From: Thermoleophilia bacterium
Lineage (GTDB): Bacteria > Actinomycetota > Thermoleophilia > Gaiellales > Gaiellaceae
Direction: 5' to 3'
Assembly: GCA_014534345.1 (NCBI GenBank)
Contig: JACVRR010000012.1
Location: forward strand, 1-38,917
DNA: 38,917 bases
Below the pieces are notes generated by a model. That model did no database searches and was not told the origin of the DNA. It was given only the letters and a program-made list of their open reading frames with translations. The translations under genes were made by a program, and so were the position numbers. Shown here in pieces: positions 35,230 to 38,917 of this stretch. The first letter of the stretch is position 1, and each line of letters opens with the position of its first letter.

Positions 35230-36060
35230 CTACGCGCGCGCGACCGCGACGACGAAGTCGTCGTCCGGCGTCGGCTCGCGCCGCTCGTGGCCGGCCTCGA
35301 CGGCCGCCTCGCCGAAGCCGGCGCGCTCGAGCAGGAGCACGAGCTCGTTCGCGAAGTACATGTTCACGGTCAGCCGATGCTCCTCCTCGGCGAGGAGCTC
35401 CCCGTCGCGCCACATCCGCGCGCGCATCTTCCTCGTCAGCGACTGGCGTAGCGGGTCGAGCTCGACCAGGCGCGACGCAAGCTCGTACTCGGCCCCGTCC
35501 GAACCGCGCCGGCGCTCGGCCGACGGCGGCCAGGCGCGCGGCAGCTCCGCGCGTCCCTCCTTCGTCCAGCAGCGCCAGCAGTGGGGGTTCGAGTACGGGA
35601 CCTCGACGTCCAGCGCCAGCACGCCCCCCGGTTCGAGGTGGCCGCGAAGTCGGCGGAGCGCTTCGGCGTCCTGGGCGCGCGTCGAGCCGAGCCCGAACAC
35701 GCCGCAGGCGACGATCGTGCGGTAGCGGCGGGGCAGATCGAGCTCGTGCAGCGCCTGGACGGTGAGGCCGGGCGCGAGCCCCTCGCGTGCGGCCGCTTCC
35801 CGGCAGAGGGCGACCATGTCGGGGGAGACGTCGCAGCCGTCGACGTCGAGCCCGTCGCGAACGTAGGGCAGCAGCAGCCGGCCGGTGCCGCAGCCGGCGT
35901 CGAGGGCCGGCTGGCCGTGGCGCTCGATGTGCGAGCGGAAGTACGCGACCTCCGGCCCGCCGACGTTGAACTCGGCCCACCATTTGGCGACCACGCCGTA
36001 GTGCCACGTCGCGCCCTCTCCGGGGCGACCCCGGCGGTCGGGCATCGCGCCTTCAGTCAT
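35230..36060 (-). CDS. Class I SAM-dependent methyltransferase
   Basis: A 276-aa methyltransferase with motif I LDAGCGTGRLLLPY (from residue 53), an acidic loop after strand 2 (DVDGCDVSPDMV) and LEPGGVLALDVEVPYSNPH further on. No acceptor can be named. The ATG at 36060 has GGGAGG 7 nt upstream; a Met at residue 6 is an alternative. The frame continues far upstream only as an artefact over the glyoxalase-like gene and tRNA-Leu. Confidence 0.92.
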   Translation of the reverse strand: MTEGAMPDRRGRPGEGATWHYGVVAKWWAEFNVGGPEVAYFRSHIERHGQPALDAGCGTGRLLLPYVRDGLDVDGCDVSPDMVALCREAAAREGLAPGLTVQALHELDLPRRYRTIVACGVFGLGSTRAQDAEALRRLRGHLEPGGVLALDVEVPYSNPHCWRCWTKEGRAELPRAWPPSAERRRGSDGAEYELASRLVELDPLRQSLTRKMRARMWRDGELLAEEEHRLTVNMYFANELVLLLERAGFGEAAVEAGHERREPTPDDDFVVAVARA

Positions 36061-36113
36061 GCCGCAACCTCCCGGCGAGCTCGGCCTGTTCCGCCGGCCG
36101 AGCGGGAGCGCGG

Positions 36114-36500
36114 TCAGAACTGGGCGACAGCGAGGATGCTCCCGTCGGGGTCGCGGAACCAGGCGGCGCGCGTCTCGCCCATCGACGCGACCCCGTTGTC
36201 GGTCCTCAGGTCCGGCAGGTCGTACTCCTCGGACGCCACTCCGCGCTCGCGCAGCTGCTGCGCGGTCGCGTCGAGGTCGTCGACGACGAACGCGGCGAGC
36301 GTGTGCTTGCTCTGTCCGGCGCCGACGCTCTTGTAGGCGGCGAGCGTGCGTTCGCCGACGCGGAAGCGTGCCTCGGGGTTGTCCGGGCTCTCTTCGCGCC
36401 GTTCGAGGAGCTCGAGCCCGAGCGTGTTGCCGTAGAAGTCGATCGCACGGTCGAGGTCGCTGATCGGCACGATCGCCTCCATCCTCGCCCGTGCGAGCAT
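36114..36500 (-). CDS. VOC/glyoxalase-fold protein
   Basis: A 128-aa vicinal-oxygen-chelate protein: AIVPISDLDRAIDFYGNTLG at the start, AAFVVDDLDATAQQL in the middle and AWFRDPDGSILAVAQF at the end. VOC proteins include glyoxalase I, dioxygenases and resistance proteins; function here unknown. The ATG at 36500 is set by AAGGAGG 5 nt upstream. The next gene, 53 bp downstream, is the methyltransferase. Confidence 0.92.
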   Translation of the reverse strand: MLARARMEAIVPISDLDRAIDFYGNTLGLELLERREESPDNPEARFRVGERTLAAYKSVGAGQSKHTLAAFVVDDLDATAQQLRERGVASEEYDLPDLRTDNGVASMGETRAAWFRDPDGSILAVAQF

Positions 36501-36610
36501 CGCTGCCTCCTTGGTTCTCTCGTGCCGGGCGAGCATCCCACTCGCCAACGCGGTCCGCAAGACGAGGTTCCTCCGCATTCGATGGTCGCCGCCTGGCCAG
36601 CCCGAGCCAG

Positions 36611-36661
36611 ACCCGCCACGAGTCGGATGCCCGCGGAACGCGGGCGAGACTCGTGGCGGGT
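36611..36661 (-). other. Nested inverted-repeat element C, 3' of tRNA-Leu
   Basis: In tRNA orientation: outer arms of 14 bp (ACCCGCCACGAGTC and complement), left bulge TC, inner arms of 7 bp (GCCCGCG and complement), loop TTC, right bulge ATCC. It starts 1 nt after the tRNA 3' end. It has the same plan as elements A and B. Confidence 0.68.
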
Positions 36662-36662
36662 G

Positions 36663-36746
36663 TGCGGGCGAGAGGACTCGAACCTCCAAGGGCTTGCGCC
36701 CAGCGGGACCTAAACCCGCCGCGTCTGCCAGTTCCGCCACGCCCGC
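36663..36746 (-). tRNA. tRNA-Leu (anticodon TAG)
   Basis: An 84-nt class II tRNA: acceptor GCGGGCG with CGCCCGC, anticodon loop TTTAGGT, long variable arm GGGCGCAAGCCC, T-loop TTCGAGT, discriminator A, no CCA. A TATCCT box 10 nt upstream (36757-36762) may be its -10. Confidence 0.96.
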
Positions 36747-36756
36747 GTGCTGACGC

Positions 36757-36762
36757 AGGATA
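36757..36762 (-). promoter_or_regulatory. Possible -10 box for tRNA-Leu
   Basis: TATCCT on the minus strand, 10 nt before the tRNA 5' end. I see no convincing -35 box. Confidence 0.35.
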
Positions 36763-36847
36763 GAGCGGGCTCGAGCGGCATGGCCGCGCGCGCGGTTTCG
36801 CCGGCCCGAGCGGGGGCACGTGCAGGGAGAAACGCGAGGGAGGAGCG

Positions 36848-37252
36848 ATGCCCGAGGACAAGACTGATCTGCCCAGCACGCTCGAGCGCTCGCCGAAGAA
36901 GGCGCAGCGGACGTGGAAGAAGGCGCACGACAGTGCGGTCGAGACGTACGGCGAGGGCGAGCGTGCGCACCGCACGGCGTACTCGGCGCTGAAGCACGCC
37001 TTCGAGAAGGTCGGCGACCACTGGGAGCCGAAGGACGAGAAGGGGCCGTCCGACCCGCGCGCGAAGTCGGGCGGACCCGATGCGAAGGGGGAGACCTACG
37101 GCGGCGTCGACTTCGAGGGCAGCACGAAGGACGAGCTCTACGAGCGGGCGAAGAAGCTCGGCGTCGAAGGGCGCTCGAAGATGAGCAAGTCGGAGCTCGC
37201 GAAGGCGATCGACCGCAAGCAGGATCAGCAGACGCGTAGGGCGCGCGAGTAG
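36848..37252 (+). CDS. ChaB-domain protein with a Rho-N-like C-terminus
   Basis: A 134-aa basic protein. Residues about 7-60 match ChaB (LPSTLERSPKKAQRTWKKAH, then ALKHAFEKVGDHWEP). Residues about 92-128 look like a Rho N-terminal/SAP-type helical domain (STKDELYERAKKLGVEGRSK). This fusion is common in actinobacteria; the role is unknown and nucleic-acid binding is plausible. The ATG at 36848 has GGGAGGAG 3 nt upstream. Confidence 0.88.
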   Translation: MPEDKTDLPSTLERSPKKAQRTWKKAHDSAVETYGEGERAHRTAYSALKHAFEKVGDHWEPKDEKGPSDPRAKSGGPDAKGETYGGVDFEGSTKDELYERAKKLGVEGRSKMSKSELAKAIDRKQDQQTRRARE

Positions 37253-37283
37253 GCGTGGAGCGAGCCTGGGGGAGAGATCGCGG

Positions 37284-37463
37284 GTGACGACGCCGCCGGA
37301 GCCGACGCCCGGAGAGGAGGCGGCGCCGCCCGAGCGCCGCGAGGAGGAGGACGCGATGCGCTACCCCGCGCACGACGATCCCGACGCCGCGCGCGAAGAG
37401 GTGGGTCTCGACGAGCCACGGCGCTCGCGACCGGGCGGCGCCCCCGCTCCGGGCGAGCAGTAG
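37284..37463 (+). CDS. 59-aa acidic, Pro-rich small ORF
   Basis: The GTG at 37284 is preceded by GGGGGAGAGA at about 5 nt; the frame closes with TAG at 37461-37463. The product is rich in Glu, Arg and Pro, probably disordered, with EEEDAMRYPAHDDPD in the middle. It lies 31 bp after the ChaB gene and before a hairpin. G/C third positions look coding. No family is recognised. Confidence 0.5.
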   Translation: MTTPPEPTPGEEAAPPERREEEDAMRYPAHDDPDAAREEVGLDEPRRSRPGGAPAPGEQ

Positions 37464-37465
37464 GC

Positions 37466-37485
37466 GCGGGAGAGCACGTTCCCGC
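37466..37485 (+). terminator. Hairpin after the ChaB/59-aa operon
   Basis: GCGGGA and TCCCGC (6 bp, 8-nt loop) lie 3 nt after the 59-aa stop. There is no T-tract. Confidence 0.4.
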
Positions 37486-37542
37486 CGGCAAGCGCCCAGG
37501 GGGGAACCAGCTCGCCCGCACTGTCACGCGGCTTCCGTCTGG

Positions 37543-37548
37543 TACAAA
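37543..37548 (+). promoter_or_regulatory. Candidate leaderless promoter of tig
   Basis: TACAAA lies 7 nt before the GTG at 37556, with CTGTCA 16 nt upstream as a possible -35. It matches the leaderless pattern except for the last base of TANNNT. Confidence 0.4.
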
Positions 37549-37555
37549 CGGCCGG

Positions 37556-38911
37556 GTGGAGGCCCAGGTCGAGGAGCTCTCCGGCAACCGCGTCCGCCTG
37601 ACGGTCGACGTCCCGCCGCACGACGTCGAGCACGCGGTCGAGCACGCCGCGGCCGACCTCGCCGCCTCCGCGCGCATCCCGGGATTCCGCAAGGGCAAGG
37701 TGCCGCGCCCGGTGCTGATCTCGCGCGTCGGCCGCGAGCGCCTCTACCAGGAGGCGGTCGACAGCCACATCGGCGGTTGGTTCGCGGCTGCGGCGGCGCG
37801 GAGTCGCGTGCGACCGGTCGCGCAGCCGCAGTTCGACTTCGAGCTGCCCGACTCGGACCGCGAGCCCTGGCGGTTCACGGCGACGTTCGACGTCCAACCG
37901 CCGCCGGAGCTCCCCGACTGGACGACGCTCGAGGTCCCGCGCGCCGAGCCCGAGGTTCCCGCCGAGCTGGTCGAGGCGGAGCTCGAGGCGCTCCGCCGCT
38001 CCGTCGCCGAGCTCGCCCCGGTGACCGGCCGCGGCGCCCAGGAGGGCGACACGCTGGTCGTCGACCTGGTCGACGCGGACGGCGAAGAGCGGCGCGACTT
38101 CGTGCTCGAGCTCGGCACGGGGACGGTCCTCGACGAGCTCGAAGAGCGACTGCTCGGCATGCGCGAAGGCGAGACGCGGGAGGTCCGGCTCGAGGTCGAG
38201 CCCGAAGGCGCCGCGACGACCATCACCGCGACGGTCAAGGAGATCAAGGAACCCGTTCTGGCGCCGGTCGACGACGAGCTGGCGCGGTCGGCGAGCGAGT
38301 TCGAGACGCTGGCCGAGCTGCGCGCCGAGATCGACGGGCGGCTGCGGCAGCAGCTCGAGTACGAGGCGGAGGGTCAGTTCCGGCAGGCGGTCGCCGACGC
38401 GCTGGTCGCTCGGTCGCAGGTCGAGCCGGCGGCCACGCTCGTGGACGCGCGCACCCGCGAGCTCGTCCGCGCGCTCGCCCGTTCGCTCGAGCGGCGCGGC
38501 CTCACGCTCGAGACGTATCTGCAGCTGAGCGGCGCCTCGCCCGACGACCTGGTGGAGCGCCTGCGCGGCGAGGCGCGGCAGGCGCTCGCGCGCGAGCTCG
38601 TGCTGGAGGCCGTCGCCGACCGGCTCGGGATCGAGGTCGCCGACGGCGAGGTGGACGAGTTCGTGCGCGAGCAGGCGGAGGCCGCCGGCGACGAGCCGGA
38701 CGAGATCCTGGCGCGCGTGCGCGAGGGCGGCGCGACGGAGGGGCTGCGCGACGACCTCCGCCTGCGGGCCGCGCTCGACCGTGTCGCGGCCGAGGTCAAG
38801 CCGATCCCGGTCGAGGTCGCCCGCGCCCGCGAGTCGATCTGGACGCCCGAGCAGGAAAAGCCGGAGACCCCTGCGAAGTTGTGGACCCCGTCGAGCAAGG
38901 AGCCTGCATGA
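37556..38911 (+). CDS. tig: Trigger factor
   Basis: A 451-aa ribosome-bound chaperone and peptidyl-prolyl isomerase. The ribosome-docking signature is IPGFRKGKVPRPV (residues 41-53). An FKBP-type domain spans about 155-240 (QEGDTLVVDLVDADGEE to VEPEGAATTITATVKEIKE), and the helical C-terminal arms occupy the rest. The start is GTG at 37556; the 7-nt gap to a -10-like box leaves no Shine-Dalgarno. Its stop overlaps the next ATG as ATGA. Confidence 0.97.
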   Translation: MEAQVEELSGNRVRLTVDVPPHDVEHAVEHAAADLAASARIPGFRKGKVPRPVLISRVGRERLYQEAVDSHIGGWFAAAAARSRVRPVAQPQFDFELPDSDREPWRFTATFDVQPPPELPDWTTLEVPRAEPEVPAELVEAELEALRRSVAELAPVTGRGAQEGDTLVVDLVDADGEERRDFVLELGTGTVLDELEERLLGMREGETREVRLEVEPEGAATTITATVKEIKEPVLAPVDDELARSASEFETLAELRAEIDGRLRQQLEYEAEGQFRQAVADALVARSQVEPAATLVDARTRELVRALARSLERRGLTLETYLQLSGASPDDLVERLRGEARQALARELVLEAVADRLGIEVADGEVDEFVREQAEAAGDEPDEILARVREGGATEGLRDDLRLRAALDRVAAEVKPIPVEVARARESIWTPEQEKPETPAKLWTPSSKEPA

Positions 38912-38917
38912 GCCCCC
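38908..38917 (+). CDS. Start of the gene after tig, cut by window (possibly clpP)
   Basis: The ATG at 38908 overlaps the tig stop as ATGA and has AAGGAG 5 nt upstream. Only Met-Ser-Pro is visible. tig is very often followed by clpP in bacteria, so that identity is a guess from gene order. Confidence 0.5.

Noticed and set aside
30784-36746. Integrated element using tRNA genes as attachment sites
   Set aside because: No integrase, no direct repeat of a tRNA 3' end, and no phage or plasmid genes were found between the tRNAs.

Overview
The window is very GC-rich, uses GTG starts heavily and is gene-dense. Many starts have no Shine-Dalgarno site but have a TANNNT hexamer 6-8 nt upstream, as in leaderless actinobacterial genes. 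Together with the gene content (one-piece PyrF of about 300 residues, a guaB-guaA pair, a DUF4234 protein, a Roadblock protein, WbqC) this points to Actinomycetota. I suspect class Thermoleophilia (Gaiellales or Solirubrobacterales), but that is inferred from overall character, not from a marker alignment.

Positions 1-7,200 run leftward: the 5' part of glmS (cut by the window edge), glmM, a three-gene cassette linked by GTGA overlaps (63-aa protein, nucleotidyltransferase, DUF2891 protein), the ribosomal pair rplM-rpsI, and an MFS exporter. Positions 7,150-9,700 hold a uracil-DNA glycosylase, a nitroreductase, acylphosphatase, and small membrane and lipoproteins. Positions 9,661-18,332 are a leftward nucleotide and envelope block: Roadblock protein, small membrane protein, pyrE, hupB, pyrF, LysM protein, D,D-carboxypeptidase, sugar kinase, guaB, guaA, DUF4234 protein and lipoprotein. 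A YihY-type membrane protein reads the other way. A 310-bp convergent spacer with REP-like palindromes follows. Positions 19,513-25,275 are a second leftward block: DNA glycosylase, GNAT acetyltransferase, hydrolase, rhodanese, murI, rph, mgtC-like and rdgB.

From about 25,300 the layout becomes mixed: a secreted coiled-coil protein, homogentisate dioxygenase, a decayed regulator fragment, a VapBC toxin-antitoxin pair whose toxin appears to start at CTG, a secreted protein of unknown function, an AI-2E-family membrane protein, a protein with four GspE-N/MshEN-like motifs, a DJ-1/PfpI protein and a HAD phosphatase. Four tRNA genes lie here (Arg-TCT, His-GTG, Arg-TCG, Leu-TAG), with a WbqC-sulfotransferase-methyltransferase cluster between them. 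The right end holds a ChaB/Rho-N protein, a 59-aa ORF, tig, and the first codons of the gene after tig.

The most unusual structure is a set of nested inverted repeats placed 1-3 nt after the mature 3' ends of three of the four tRNAs. Their arms differ in sequence but pair perfectly. They share the same plan: an outer stem closing on GTC/GAC, a 1-2 nt left bulge, an inner stem, and a right bulge reading ATGAC, ATGAC or ATCC. This looks like a structured RNA, perhaps a tRNA terminator or processing element, that I do not recognise. The second broad pattern is the recurrent TANNNT leaderless promoter.
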